A DNA stretch of 64,000 nucleotides from Alishewanella tabrizica (GTDB taxonomy: Bacteria; Pseudomonadota; Gammaproteobacteria; Enterobacterales; Alteromonadaceae), in NCBI RefSeq assembly GCF_014652375.1, contig NZ_BMYR01000006.1:62001-126000 (forward strand), written 5' to 3'. The translations under genes and the position numbers were made by a program. This document shows positions 50,382-59,202 of this stretch, piece after piece. Under the pieces are notes generated by a model. The model was not told the DNA's origin and did not search any database. It saw only the letters and a list, made by a program, of their open reading frames with translations. The stretch's first letter is position 1. Each line of letters opens with the position of its first letter.

Positions 50382-51980
50382 TCACTTTTTTTGCCAAATC
50401 GAACTTAGCTGGCTTATTGTTACTTGCTTAAGCTGCACCGTGTTATCCGCGCTAATGTTGAGCTTTGTATAAGGTTGTTCTGGAAAAACAATACTGGTCA
50501 TAACGGTTCGCCCTTTATCCGCAAATATTTCTATAGAAGCCCTGTCTAAAAATATTTCAAGATGTAGCACGCCTTTTTCAATCTTTAGCGGTGCACGTTG
50601 TACAGAGGGAAAATTAACATCAAAATCTGCAAGGCCTGCAGCGGTACGGTCTAAAATCAATTCTCCGGCGGCCGCGTCTATGATCACTTTCAAATTGTTC
50701 TTGGCGTTGTTGAACGACAATTCCACAACGCTAGCTTGGTTAAGCTCAAGGTCAAGTTGTACTTTTTGGCCTAATTCTGACGCTTTAGCTAACTTAACGA
50801 CGTCAACAGGTTGCGCCGCAGCGAGTGTAATATTGTTAACAGAGTGCGTTTCGGTGATTAATGTTGAAAGGCTATCGACGGGCTTAGAACTAATAATATA
50901 TTGACCGTTAAGCTGCTCAAGTTGCAATTCTCTAACTATCGTCATAGCACTGCGCCAACGCTCAGTAGGTACTTTAATCGCATACTGCCAGTTACTCATC
51001 CACCCTATGAATAAGTGACGGCCATCGGCTTTCGGTACATCAGACCACGTCACCCCAGCATAGTTATCTGTGCCATAATCCAGCCAGATTGCAGGTTGTT
51101 TTGACGGTGATGTTACTTCGGCAGCACTCAGTTGTTGGTTAAAAGCCGGATCGATGGTAAAAGTTTTACCATCAAAGTCACCCACAAAATACTGGGTAGC
51201 TGAGCCACCATTAGGGCCTCCAGGTGTAATACTTACCAGCAGCACATATTTTTCTTCGTCGCTGCCATTTACCCGCATTTTGATCAGATCCGGACATTCC
51301 CAAACCCCACCATGTGCGCCAATACCTTCACCAAAGTCGCCCGTGTGTTGCCAGTTTTTTAAATCGGTAGAGCTGTAAAAGCTGATTTTATTTTTTACGG
51401 CTAAAGACATCACCCAGCGTGCAGAATCGGCATGCCACATCACTTTTGGATCACGGAAATCTTTAACATCAGGGCTGTTGAGCACCGGGTTGCCTTGATA
51501 CTTGATCCAGGTTCGGCCTTTATCCAAGCTATAAGCCAACCCTTGTGATTGGTAAGTGGTTGCACCTAAGTTTTCCTGCAGATGATCATGATACGTAAAA
51601 ATAGCCACCAGTGCCGGATTGTCTTTAGTGCCAAAGCCAGCAGTGTTGTGCCAGTCAACCACTGCGCTACCAGAAAAAATAGTGCCGTGCTTGTCGGGAT
51701 AAAGTGCGACGGGTTGTTGTTGCCAGTGCACCAAATCCTTGCTGATGGCATGCCCCCAATGCATGGGCCCCCATACATTGGCATACGGGTTGTACTGGTA
51801 AAATAAATGGTATTCGCCGTCAAGATACACCATACCGTTGGGATCATTCATCCATTGCTGCTGTGGCGTAAAATGAAACTGCGGCCGATAGGGCTCTTGA
51901 TACAGCTCTGGTTTAGCGATGGCATCTTGGGCCAAAATACTACTTACTGAAAAACACAATGCGATCAATTTTCTTTTCAT
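50382..51980 (-). CDS. GH32 beta-fructosidase (sucrose/fructan hydrolase), exported
   Basis: 532 residues with a Sec signal peptide ending near AIAK (residue 23). GH32 five-blade propeller with nucleophile in WMNDPNG (Asp46), the transition-state stabiliser in FRDPK (Asp177) and the acid/base in WECPD (Glu228), then the C-terminal beta-sandwich (RASIEIFADKG). It hydrolyses sucrose, levan or inulin outside the cytoplasm; the preferred chain length is not readable. It is divergent from the ROK regulator, and a sugar porter lies nearby, so a small sucrose/fructan utilisation locus is likely. Confidence 0.93.
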   Translation of the reverse strand: MKRKLIALCFSVSSILAQDAIAKPELYQEPYRPQFHFTPQQQWMNDPNGMVYLDGEYHLFYQYNPYANVWGPMHWGHAISKDLVHWQQQPVALYPDKHGTIFSGSAVVDWHNTAGFGTKDNPALVAIFTYHDHLQENLGATTYQSQGLAYSLDKGRTWIKYQGNPVLNSPDVKDFRDPKVMWHADSARWVMSLAVKNKISFYSSTDLKNWQHTGDFGEGIGAHGGVWECPDLIKMRVNGSDEEKYVLLVSITPGGPNGGSATQYFVGDFDGKTFTIDPAFNQQLSAAEVTSPSKQPAIWLDYGTDNYAGVTWSDVPKADGRHLFIGWMSNWQYAIKVPTERWRSAMTIVRELQLEQLNGQYIISSKPVDSLSTLITETHSVNNITLAAAQPVDVVKLAKASELGQKVQLDLELNQASVVELSFNNAKNNLKVIIDAAAGELILDRTAAGLADFDVNFPSVQRAPLKIEKGVLHLEIFLDRASIEIFADKGRTVMTSIVFPEQPYTKLNISADNTVQLKQVTISQLSSIWQKK

Positions 51981-52355
51981 TGTTGCTGCCTTGTCAAAAA
52001 GACACCCTAGTGATCTTAGGGTGTGTTGGAAAGCGCTGCTTATGTTTACAGCTAAAGGTACTAAATACGGATAATGCCCCCGCTTTGCTGTTGATTAGCA
52101 GTTGCTGGCGTGGCGCTCTGTACGATATTTCACCATAAGAGAATATATAACATTGATTGAATTAAGCAACCGAAATAGTCTTTTTTCTCAGGCTTAACCT
52201 TGTCCGTTCACTAAAAAAGCTATGAAGTGAGTTAGCTAGCCATCTGGCTTATGATTAAAATCAACATAGAAAATTAGCCTGTAACTGGTTATCATCAGCA
52301 GCGGGTGCAAGTGCGCCAGCTCGTCGTTAGCCAAGCAAAATAGTGTGGTGTTTTT
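51981..52355. promoter_or_regulatory. Divergent GH32 / ROK regulator promoter region
   Basis: A 375-base region holding both promoters. It contains the inverted repeat at 52002-52024 close to the GH32 start, a LacI-like half site GGAAAGCGCT near 52028-52037, and an imperfect ATATT/AATAT repeat at 52125-52146 that could be a ROK operator. None is certain. Confidence 0.5.
52002..52024 (-). promoter_or_regulatory. Inverted repeat in the GH32 leader
   Basis: ACACCCTA (52002-52009) and TAGGGTGT (52017-52024) with a 7-base loop, ending 21 bases before the GH32 start codon. Candidate ROK-regulator operator or leader hairpin. Confidence 0.5.
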
Positions 52356-53576
52356 ATGGGGCAAGGCAGTAATTCATCAACGCTTCGGCAGTACAACGAG
52401 CGTGTCGTTATTTCGGCAGTGCGTAAAATGGCTGTCGCCTCAAAACCTGATCTCGCCCGAAATATTGGGCTTACTCTGCAGTCGCTCACCCGTATTGTCG
52501 ACGCTTTAGAAGAAAAAGGGCTACTGGAGAAATCCGGCCGCCGCACCGTGGGTATCGGTCAACCTTCTAACTTATATCAGATTAAAGCAGACGGTTTGTT
52601 TTCGATTGGCATCAAGCTTGGCCGCCAAAATATAGAATATGTGTTGTCTGATTTTGCCGGCAAGATAATTGAGAAAACACTTCATCGTTATAAAGAACCA
52701 ACACCAGAGCAACTTGTGACGCTGTTGCATAGTCGTGTTGAACAGCTGTTAATGAAACTTGCCCCGGTGCAACGTGAACGGTTTGTTGGCGTCGGTATTG
52801 CTATGCCATGGTTTCTGGGGAATTGGGAAGCTCAAGGCGAAATGGCCCCAGAAATTGCCCAGCAATGGGTTAATATCGACTTTGCTAAGCTACTAGAACA
52901 AAAGCTACCCTACCGTATTTTTTTCGAGAATGATTGCTCCGCTGCAGCCGCTGCCGAATTGTATTTTGGCGAGCTAAAAGCACTGAATAACTTTCTTTAT
53001 ATCTATATTGATACCTTTGTTGGCGGCGGGTTAGTGCTTAATGGCAGCCTGGAAAAAGGCATACACAGTAACGCTGCCAACTTAGCCACCTTGCCGGTAC
53101 CACCGTCGAAGTTGGATAGCCAGCGCCATACCGGTAATTGGGATACTTTAGTCAATAGAGCGTCTATTGCCACGTTACTTAAGCACCTGCGATATCATCA
53201 AGTTAATATTGATAATATTGCAGATTTGGCTGAGGTGATAGATGACAACCGGGGACTGGTGCATGATTGGATGCAAGACTGCGCCGAGGGTATTGTCTTT
53301 TGCATTATGTCTTGCGTTAGTTTTCTGGATTTAGAAACCGTAGTGATAGATGCACAGCTACCGCCGTATTTGTTAATTGAATTGATCAGCATGATTAAAA
53401 GACGTTTAGCGGCAATACCAACAGCCAATCTATTTATACCCAGCGTGCAGAAAGGCAGCCTAGGCGAAGATGCTATTGCTATTGGCGGTGCAATCTTGCC
53501 GTTGTATTCGCATTTTGCTCCGGATCGCACCGTGCTACTTAAAGGCGGCGTGCCTGACAGATTGCAGCAAAAATAG
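52356..53576 (+). CDS. ROK-family transcription regulator
   Basis: 406 residues. N-terminal winged helix (about 15-75; PDLARNIGLTLQSLTRIVDALEEKGLLEKSGRR), then a ROK fold (about 85-400). The phosphate-binding motif of ROK kinases is degenerate (SIGIKLGR), and the zinc-binding Cys cluster is absent after GGGLVLNGSLEKGIHSNAANL, so a regulator rather than a kinase. Likely controls the divergent GH32 gene and the convergent sugar porter, sensing a sugar or sugar phosphate (inference). Confidence 0.87.
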   Translation: MGQGSNSSTLRQYNERVVISAVRKMAVASKPDLARNIGLTLQSLTRIVDALEEKGLLEKSGRRTVGIGQPSNLYQIKADGLFSIGIKLGRQNIEYVLSDFAGKIIEKTLHRYKEPTPEQLVTLLHSRVEQLLMKLAPVQRERFVGVGIAMPWFLGNWEAQGEMAPEIAQQWVNIDFAKLLEQKLPYRIFFENDCSAAAAAELYFGELKALNNFLYIYIDTFVGGGLVLNGSLEKGIHSNAANLATLPVPPSKLDSQRHTGNWDTLVNRASIATLLKHLRYHQVNIDNIADLAEVIDDNRGLVHDWMQDCAEGIVFCIMSCVSFLDLETVVIDAQLPPYLLIELISMIKRRLAAIPTANLFIPSVQKGSLGEDAIAIGGAILPLYSHFAPDRTVLLKGGVPDRLQQK

Positions 53577-53604
53577 CAGCATAGTGCCCAGTATACTATG
53601 CTGC
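53576..53604. terminator. Hairpin between convergent ROK and porter genes
   Basis: GCAGCATAGT (53576-53585) and ACTATGCTGC (53595-53604), a 10-bp stem with a 9-base loop. It fills nearly the whole 34-base gap between two convergent stops. Probable bidirectional terminator, though the T-run is poor. Confidence 0.65.
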
Positions 53605-53610
53605 CGGTCT

Positions 53611-54945
53611 TTACTTAGCCGTGGCGACGTTTGAGTTTTCTTGCATAGCTACCGAAAGCGATTCCAAAGTATGCCCCTTAGTCTCTGGCATTATAAATAA
53701 TACAAAAAACAGTTGTAGTAACATCATAAAAGCAAAGAACATAAAGATGCTGGCAGGGCTAAATACACTTAGGAAAAACGGCATTAGCAAAGTAATTAAA
53801 GCGGCAAATACCCAGTGGGTACTGGCACCCAGCGATTGTCCTTTTGCTCGAACTGCATTAGGAAATACTTCAGATATAAACACCCAAATTACTGCGCCCT
53901 GGCCAACGGCATGTGCAGCTATAAACAAGAACACAAAGAAGACGACTGCCATACCCCCGATATCAGCGTAAAAGGCGTAAACCACCACAGATAACGATAC
54001 GAGATAACCTACAGAGCCAATCAGCATAAGCAAGCGCCTGCCTGCTTTATCAATCAGATATAGCCCTAACATGGTAAAAATAAGGTTAATCACTCCAACA
54101 CCTGCAGATGAGAGTAAAGCAACATCGCTATCCAACCCCGCTAAGGAAAAGATTCTGGGGGCAAAATAAATAATAAAATTAATGCCAGACAATTGGTTAA
54201 AAAAAGCGACTAAAAACGCCAGCATCACCGGTAAACGATATTGCCTCGATAGCAGGCTCGATTTTTGTTGTGGCGGTACAGTGCGTTTAATGTCAGCGAT
54301 AACCTTGTCTATGTCAGGTTCTTGTAATTTTTCAAATACTGCTCTTGCCGCGATTTCGTCTTTTTTATGCAGTATTAACCAGCGAGGACTTTCTGCTACC
54401 CGCACGACCAGAAATAAAAATACCATAGCCGGTATAATCTCAACACCGAGCATCCAGCGCCAATCTTCATTGGTGATACCGGAAAGCAGATAGTTACTGA
54501 AAAAAGCAACTAAAATACCGAATACAATCTGGAACTGGTATAAGGCAACCAAACGGCCACGATGCTTTGCCGGTGCAATCTCTGCAAGATATGCTGGTAC
54601 GGCGATCGAAGACACGCCAACACCTAAGCCGCCAATAAAGCGCATAAGAGAAAAGGTATAAGGATCTGCAGCTAAGGCTGAACCCAACGCTGACACAATG
54701 TAAAGCACACCAATGGCAATAAGCGTAAGTTTGCGGCCAAACCTGTCGCAGGGCACGCTGCCAAAAAGCGCGCCAATTACCGTGCCCCATAGAGCCGACG
54801 ACATGATAAAGATACCATGGAATAACGGATCCGTTTGCCACAGCTGCTGAATAGGTAAATCTGCACCGGAGATTACCGCAGTATCAAAGCCGAATAAAAA
54901 TCCGGCCAGCGCCACCGTTATCGCCCATAAAAATATGGTTTTCAT
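53611..54945 (-). CDS. Sugar porter of the major facilitator superfamily
   Basis: 444 residues, twelve predicted membrane helices. Sugar-porter signatures: DRFGRKLTL between helices 2 and 3, YLAEIAPAKHRGRLVALYQ, ESPRWLI, DKAGRRLLML, and PETKGHTLE at the end. Start set at ATG 54945 (MKTIFLWAIT), with AGGCAGGGC upstream, rather than the GTG seven codons earlier. It probably imports glucose, fructose or sucrose released by or related to the GH32 enzyme. Confidence 0.9.
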   Translation of the reverse strand: MKTIFLWAITVALAGFLFGFDTAVISGADLPIQQLWQTDPLFHGIFIMSSALWGTVIGALFGSVPCDRFGRKLTLIAIGVLYIVSALGSALAADPYTFSLMRFIGGLGVGVSSIAVPAYLAEIAPAKHRGRLVALYQFQIVFGILVAFFSNYLLSGITNEDWRWMLGVEIIPAMVFLFLVVRVAESPRWLILHKKDEIAARAVFEKLQEPDIDKVIADIKRTVPPQQKSSLLSRQYRLPVMLAFLVAFFNQLSGINFIIYFAPRIFSLAGLDSDVALLSSAGVGVINLIFTMLGLYLIDKAGRRLLMLIGSVGYLVSLSVVVYAFYADIGGMAVVFFVFLFIAAHAVGQGAVIWVFISEVFPNAVRAKGQSLGASTHWVFAALITLLMPFFLSVFSPASIFMFFAFMMLLQLFFVLFIMPETKGHTLESLSVAMQENSNVATAK

Positions 54946-55064
54946 TTTGCCCTGCCTAAGTAACACTGATTTAGTTATTCTGGTTGAGTAGAATAAATTC
55001 AGGTAGGCTTGTCAAGATGAATTATAAGGCGAATCTCAAGCAGAGGTTATTCCGCACTCAATAG

Positions 55065-55865
55065 TCACATTACCGACAGCAGCATTTTAGTGCTTAACAG
55101 TAGCAATAATACGGCGAACACCTTTTTGAGCGTTGCTACCGGCAGTTTATGCGCCAGTGATGCCCCGAACGGCGCGGTAGTAAAACTGGCGATGGACATC
55201 AACAGTACCCCCGGCAGGTAAACCATACCCACAGCATAAGGTAAGTCTACCCCCGGCTGGCTATGCAACAAATAGCCTAGTGCACCAGCGAATGAAATGG
55301 GTAGACCTACGGCGGCAGAGGTGCCTATAGCCTGTTTTAGTGGCATACCCCGCCAGCTGAGATAGGGCACAGTTAATGAGCCGCCACCAATAGATACCAA
55401 CGCAGACACTGCGCCAATACCACTGCCAACAGCGGCAAGTTCGCCCTTACCTATTGTTTTCGCCTCGGTGCTTACTGCCGTTTTAGGCCGTAACATATTT
55501 AAAGCCACATACCCCATAAACACCGCAAAAAAGATGGCTAAGTGTTGCCCACTGATATGGGCGGCTAAAAACGTAGCAGCAAAAGTGCCAAGAATAACGC
55601 CTGGTGCCATGGCTTTTACGGTAGGCCATAACACGCCACCTTTAGCATGGTGTGCCCGCATACTGGAAATGGAGGTCATCACAATGGATGCCATTGAAGT
55701 GCCCAAGGCTAAATGCACTACATAGTCGGGGGCTAAGCCCATCGCTAGAAAAATAGTGGTGAGCATGGGCACCATAATGCCGCCGCCGCCAATACCCAAC
55801 AGGCCTGCCATAAAACCCGCAAATACGCCTAGCGCTAAAAACGCCATAATCCATTCAACTGCCAT
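55065..55865 (-). CDS. TauE/SafE-family membrane transporter
   Basis: 266 residues, about eight hydrophobic helices. Family features: FAGFMAGLLGIGGGGIMVPML near the N-terminus and the matching internal repeat LVSIGGGSLTVPYLSWRGMPLKQAIGTSAAVGLPISFAGALGYLL. Members are proposed exporters of sulfite or sulfonates; the substrate here is unknown. I use ATG 55865 (MAVEWIM), preceded by CAAGGCAAGG; the frame opens earlier, at 55949, but those codons lack membrane-protein character. A decayed fragment of a second copy lies at 50181-50286. Confidence 0.9.
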   Translation of the reverse strand: MAVEWIMAFLALGVFAGFMAGLLGIGGGGIMVPMLTTIFLAMGLAPDYVVHLALGTSMASIVMTSISSMRAHHAKGGVLWPTVKAMAPGVILGTFAATFLAAHISGQHLAIFFAVFMGYVALNMLRPKTAVSTEAKTIGKGELAAVGSGIGAVSALVSIGGGSLTVPYLSWRGMPLKQAIGTSAAVGLPISFAGALGYLLHSQPGVDLPYAVGMVYLPGVLLMSIASFTTAPFGASLAHKLPVATLKKVFAVLLLLLSTKMLLSVM

Positions 55866-56008
55866 ACCTTGCCTTGTTATCCACCACCTGCTAAAGAGAG
55901 TGTCACCATAACAAAAAGTGCGCGCTTCACTCATTACTTTTTGTGCCAAAATACCAGAAAAGCGTATAAGGTATTAACGCAATAACTGGCTAACGTAAGG
56001 AAGCAACA

Positions 56009-57049
56009 ATGAAATGTCGACTATCGCTATTGCTGGCGTCAATATTGATGACACACATCACTGTCCCCGCCTCAGCGTGCACGCGTGCGGTGTATAAGGG
56101 GCCTGAGCACACGGTGATTACCGCGCGCTCAATGGATTGGAAAGACGAAATTCCCGCTAATTTATGGTTATTTCCCCGTGGTATGCAACGCTCAGGCGAA
56201 GCGGGCGCCAATTCGGTAAGCTGGACTTCAAAATACGGCAGTGTTGTTGCCAGCTCCTTTGATATTGCCAGTGCCGATGGGATGAACGAAAAAGGCTTGG
56301 TTGCGAACTTACTGTGGCTAGTCGAGTCGCGCTATCCTGAATATGACGGCAGTCAACCGGGGTTAAGTATTGCGGCGTGGGTGCAATATATGTTGGACAA
56401 CTTTGCTACGGTGGCCGAGGCTGTCGCGGTAATGCAACAGGCTCCCTTCGTGATCGTGTCGGCCGATATTCCAGGTACCAGTAAATTTGCTACCTTGCAT
56501 TTGGCTATCTCCGATGCCACGGGCGATAACGCCGTTTTTGAATACATTGACGGTAAATTAGTGATTCACCACAGCCCCGATTATACCGTCATGACCAATT
56601 CGCCCATTTTTGAAAAACAATTGGCGATTAACGAATATTGGAAAGAAATTGGTGGCACCACCATGTTGCCGGGTACTAACAGAGCGGCAGATCGCTTTGT
56701 ACGGGCATCGTTTTACTTAAATGCGATTCCGCAAACCAGTGATCCTAAGCTGGCGGTAGCCAGCGTATTTAGCGTGATCCGTAATGCGTCTGTGCCTTTT
56801 GGCATTTCGTCAGACGCTGAACCCAATATTTCGTCAACCCGCTGGCGTACCGTGTCGGATCAAAAACACTTAACCTATTATTTTGAAACAGCGCTGACGC
56901 CCAACACCTTTTGGGTAGATATTCGCAAGGTGAACTTTGCCGCGGGGCAGCCAGTACGTAAGTTAGCGTTAGCGCAACACCAAACCTACGCAGGCGATGC
57001 GCTAGCGCAATTTAAACCGGCAAAACCTTTTGTCTTTGCGGGGCTATAA
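56009..57049 (+). CDS. Linear amide C-N hydrolase (choloylglycine hydrolase / penicillin V acylase family)
   Basis: 346 residues. Signal peptide followed directly by the Ntn nucleophile: PASA-CTRAVYKG, so cleavage would expose Cys24 as the N-terminal catalytic residue. SMDWKDEIPANLWLFPRG and SADGMNEKGLVANLLWLVES are typical of the family. Periplasmic. Substrates in related bacteria include penicillin V, bile salts and acyl-homoserine lactones; quorum-signal degradation is possible but not shown. It overlaps the 3' end of the convergent TDT gene by 38 bases. Confidence 0.9.
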   Translation: MKCRLSLLLASILMTHITVPASACTRAVYKGPEHTVITARSMDWKDEIPANLWLFPRGMQRSGEAGANSVSWTSKYGSVVASSFDIASADGMNEKGLVANLLWLVESRYPEYDGSQPGLSIAAWVQYMLDNFATVAEAVAVMQQAPFVIVSADIPGTSKFATLHLAISDATGDNAVFEYIDGKLVIHHSPDYTVMTNSPIFEKQLAINEYWKEIGGTTMLPGTNRAADRFVRASFYLNAIPQTSDPKLAVASVFSVIRNASVPFGISSDAEPNISSTRWRTVSDQKHLTYYFETALTPNTFWVDIRKVNFAAGQPVRKLALAQHQTYAGDALAQFKPAKPFVFAGL

Positions 57050-57968
57050 CCGTGAAAAGGACAAAACGATACGCGACATAACTGCAAACGAGCGTGGCAA
57101 TAAGCAGTTCAACATAGGCTAGCCAATAAACCATTGTGGCGAATTGTGACCATTGCCACTGCTGCAACACCGCGCTTGCCTTAAACAGTGCCGTTGCGCC
57201 AATCACTAAAGGAAAGGTGTATGCCGCGAAAGCGGGCGTAAAAGGTAAGCGTAACAAGCTTGGCAACGCGACATAGATAATAGCTGTCATTAGCAATGCC
57301 AGTAATAACAGCGGTAATACCAACCACGCACTTGGATTTATGGCAAAGCTTAGATAGCCGGTTAGACATAAGCTGGCAGGTGCGGCCAAAATGGCGAAGC
57401 TAGGTTTGGCTGCCGCAGGTAACTGACCACCATAGCGTAAACGGTACAGCATGATGGGCAGCATAAGTAGATATGCGATGAAACCAAACCAAAAGAGGCT
57501 CGCAATAACCTGGGGTGATATAGCGTCAGGGCTGGTGGCCACCGCCGTGACAATGCCGATAGGTGGCACAAACCACCCCGGAATGAGCTGGCTTAATTGC
57601 AGGTTGGGCAAGCGATACCTTAAAAACGCTACAAATAAACTGCTATGCACCAGTACAGCGCCACACCACAGTGGTAACGCGATGGACGCGGGTAGGGCAA
57701 CTGAAACGATCATTAGTGCCATGGCGAGTGTCGGCAGCACACTGCCCAAAATAGGGTGGGCGAGTTCTTGCCGTAAGACATGCGGATTAACGCAAAACTT
57801 AAGTACAACGAGGGCAACCAAGCCACATGCCAGCAGTGCGCTAGCACGCTGTACCATGCCGTCCAACTGCAGTGCGGTATCTAAGCACCAGCCTAAGCTG
57901 GCCAGCCCTAACGCCAATGCCGCTAAGGGCGAGGGAATATGTTGGCTACGCTGTAAAATCGTTGGCAT
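57012..57968 (-). CDS. TDT-family (TehA/SLAC1-like) transporter
   Basis: 318 residues, about ten hydrophobic helices. It begins PSPLAALALGLASLGWC and contains FVPPIGIVTAV, matching the tellurite-resistance/dicarboxylate (TDT) family. Start placed at ATG 57968, with GAGGAAGAG in front; an upstream in-frame ATG at 58034 would add an implausible basic leader. It is divergent from a LysR regulator 119 bases away, which probably controls it. The transported anion is unknown. Confidence 0.86.
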   Translation of the reverse strand: MPTILQRSQHIPSPLAALALGLASLGWCLDTALQLDGMVQRASALLACGLVALVVLKFCVNPHVLRQELAHPILGSVLPTLAMALMIVSVALPASIALPLWCGAVLVHSSLFVAFLRYRLPNLQLSQLIPGWFVPPIGIVTAVATSPDAISPQVIASLFWFGFIAYLLMLPIMLYRLRYGGQLPAAAKPSFAILAAPASLCLTGYLSFAINPSAWLVLPLLLLALLMTAIIYVALPSLLRLPFTPAFAAYTFPLVIGATALFKASAVLQQWQWSQFATMVYWLAYVELLIATLVCSYVAYRFVLFTVIAPQRQKVLPV

Positions 57969-58087
57969 GAATCTCTTCCTCTTTATTACACGATCACGGC
58001 AGAAAACGACAAGATGGCCTAGCATAGCGCGCACAATTGAATTAGGATATCTGAACGTTTTTAACTAAGCGTTAGGATAAACCGAAC

Positions 58088-58954
58088 ATGATTAGCACAA
58101 AGAAATTGCAGGTGTTTAGTAGCATTGCCAAACATGGCAATTTAACAGCGGCCGCAGCTGAGCTTTTTCTCAGTAAAGCGGCCGTATCGCAAGCCTTGTC
58201 GGAACTGGAAACGCAGTTAACGGCACCGTTATTTGATCGGGTGCATCCCCGCTTAGCCTTAAATGCGCAAGGTAAAATATTGCAGCCGTTAGCGGATGAA
58301 GTACTCAGCCGCATTGCCGACATTGAGCAGTTGTTTACGCAAAACCAATTGCAAGGGCAATTGCGCTTGGGGGCAAGCCATACTATAGGCAACTATTTAC
58401 TGCCGCCGCTTTTAACGGCCTTACCGCCCGGCCACATTCAAGTCAGTATTGAAAATACCTACAGCCTTTGTCAGCAGCTACGGCACTTTGAGTTAGATCT
58501 CGCCCTGATTGAGGGTGATAACCCTTTTTCGGAGCTGATCACCCGTCCATGGCTAACGGATGAAATGATTTTGGTGGCGTGGCCCTCGCATCCGCTGGCG
58601 ATGCAGCATGATATTGATTATGCCATGTTAGCACAGCAGCCTTGGGTGTTGCGCGAAGCCCAATCGGGTAGCCGTGCTCAGTTTCATCAGCATTTAGCGC
58701 CAAAGTTAGCAACTCTGGGGCCTATTACCGAGCTGAATGCGTTAGAAGCGGTGATGGCAGCTGTAGAGGCAGGACTTGGGCTAACCTTTATTTCTGCCCA
58801 TGCGGCGGCGGCACGGCTCGCGCAAGGCCGCTTGGTTAAACTGGCGTTACCCGACGTATTTAGTCGCCAGTTACATTTGGTTTGGCATAAACAAAAATAC
58901 CATTCTGCTTTAGCTCGGCATTTTATGACGGTGTGCACGCAGGCGGGTTCGTAA
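58088..58954 (+). CDS. LysR-family transcription regulator
   Basis: 288 residues. N-terminal helix-turn-helix (KKLQVFSSIAKHGNLTAAAAELFLSKAAVSQALSELETQL, about 5-45) and a periplasmic-binding-like effector domain (about 90-285; LRLGASHTIGNYLLPPLL, LREAQSGSRAQFH). It resembles the CysB/CbbR-type group that responds to small anions. Divergent from the TDT transporter, its likely target. Confidence 0.92.
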   Translation: MISTKKLQVFSSIAKHGNLTAAAAELFLSKAAVSQALSELETQLTAPLFDRVHPRLALNAQGKILQPLADEVLSRIADIEQLFTQNQLQGQLRLGASHTIGNYLLPPLLTALPPGHIQVSIENTYSLCQQLRHFELDLALIEGDNPFSELITRPWLTDEMILVAWPSHPLAMQHDIDYAMLAQQPWVLREAQSGSRAQFHQHLAPKLATLGPITELNALEAVMAAVEAGLGLTFISAHAAAARLAQGRLVKLALPDVFSRQLHLVWHKQKYHSALARHFMTVCTQAGS

Positions 58955-58978
58955 CGCGATAGGGCATTTTGTTGTGGC

Positions 58979-58992
58979 TGAATACGTATTCA
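58979..58992. promoter_or_regulatory. Maltodextrin operator, GAATAC type
   Basis: Perfect palindrome TGAATACGTATTCA, 24 bases after the LysR stop and 210 bases upstream of the MFS transporter at 59203. Identical to the sites at 1945 and 8022. Confidence 0.78.
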
Positions 58993-59202
58993 TCTTGTTC
59001 TTGCACCAAAATGGCGGTATCTAACAAGCTGACAGGTAACTACCCAAACAACGTAATGGTGCGGCTATGATGCGGCACGGTAAGGCAAAATCCCTATAAT
59101 GGATTGCTTTGCTGGTTACAGGTTTAGGGTAACTCTACCCGCTAGTGGTGCAACGCATCGGTAGCCGGTAGCAACAATAATAACGCAATAGAGACGATAA
59201 CT

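Noticed and set aside
57451-58068. 205-codon plus-strand ORF opposite the TDT transporter
   Set aside because: Antisense to a well-supported membrane protein; no domain, and it would cross the divergent promoter region.
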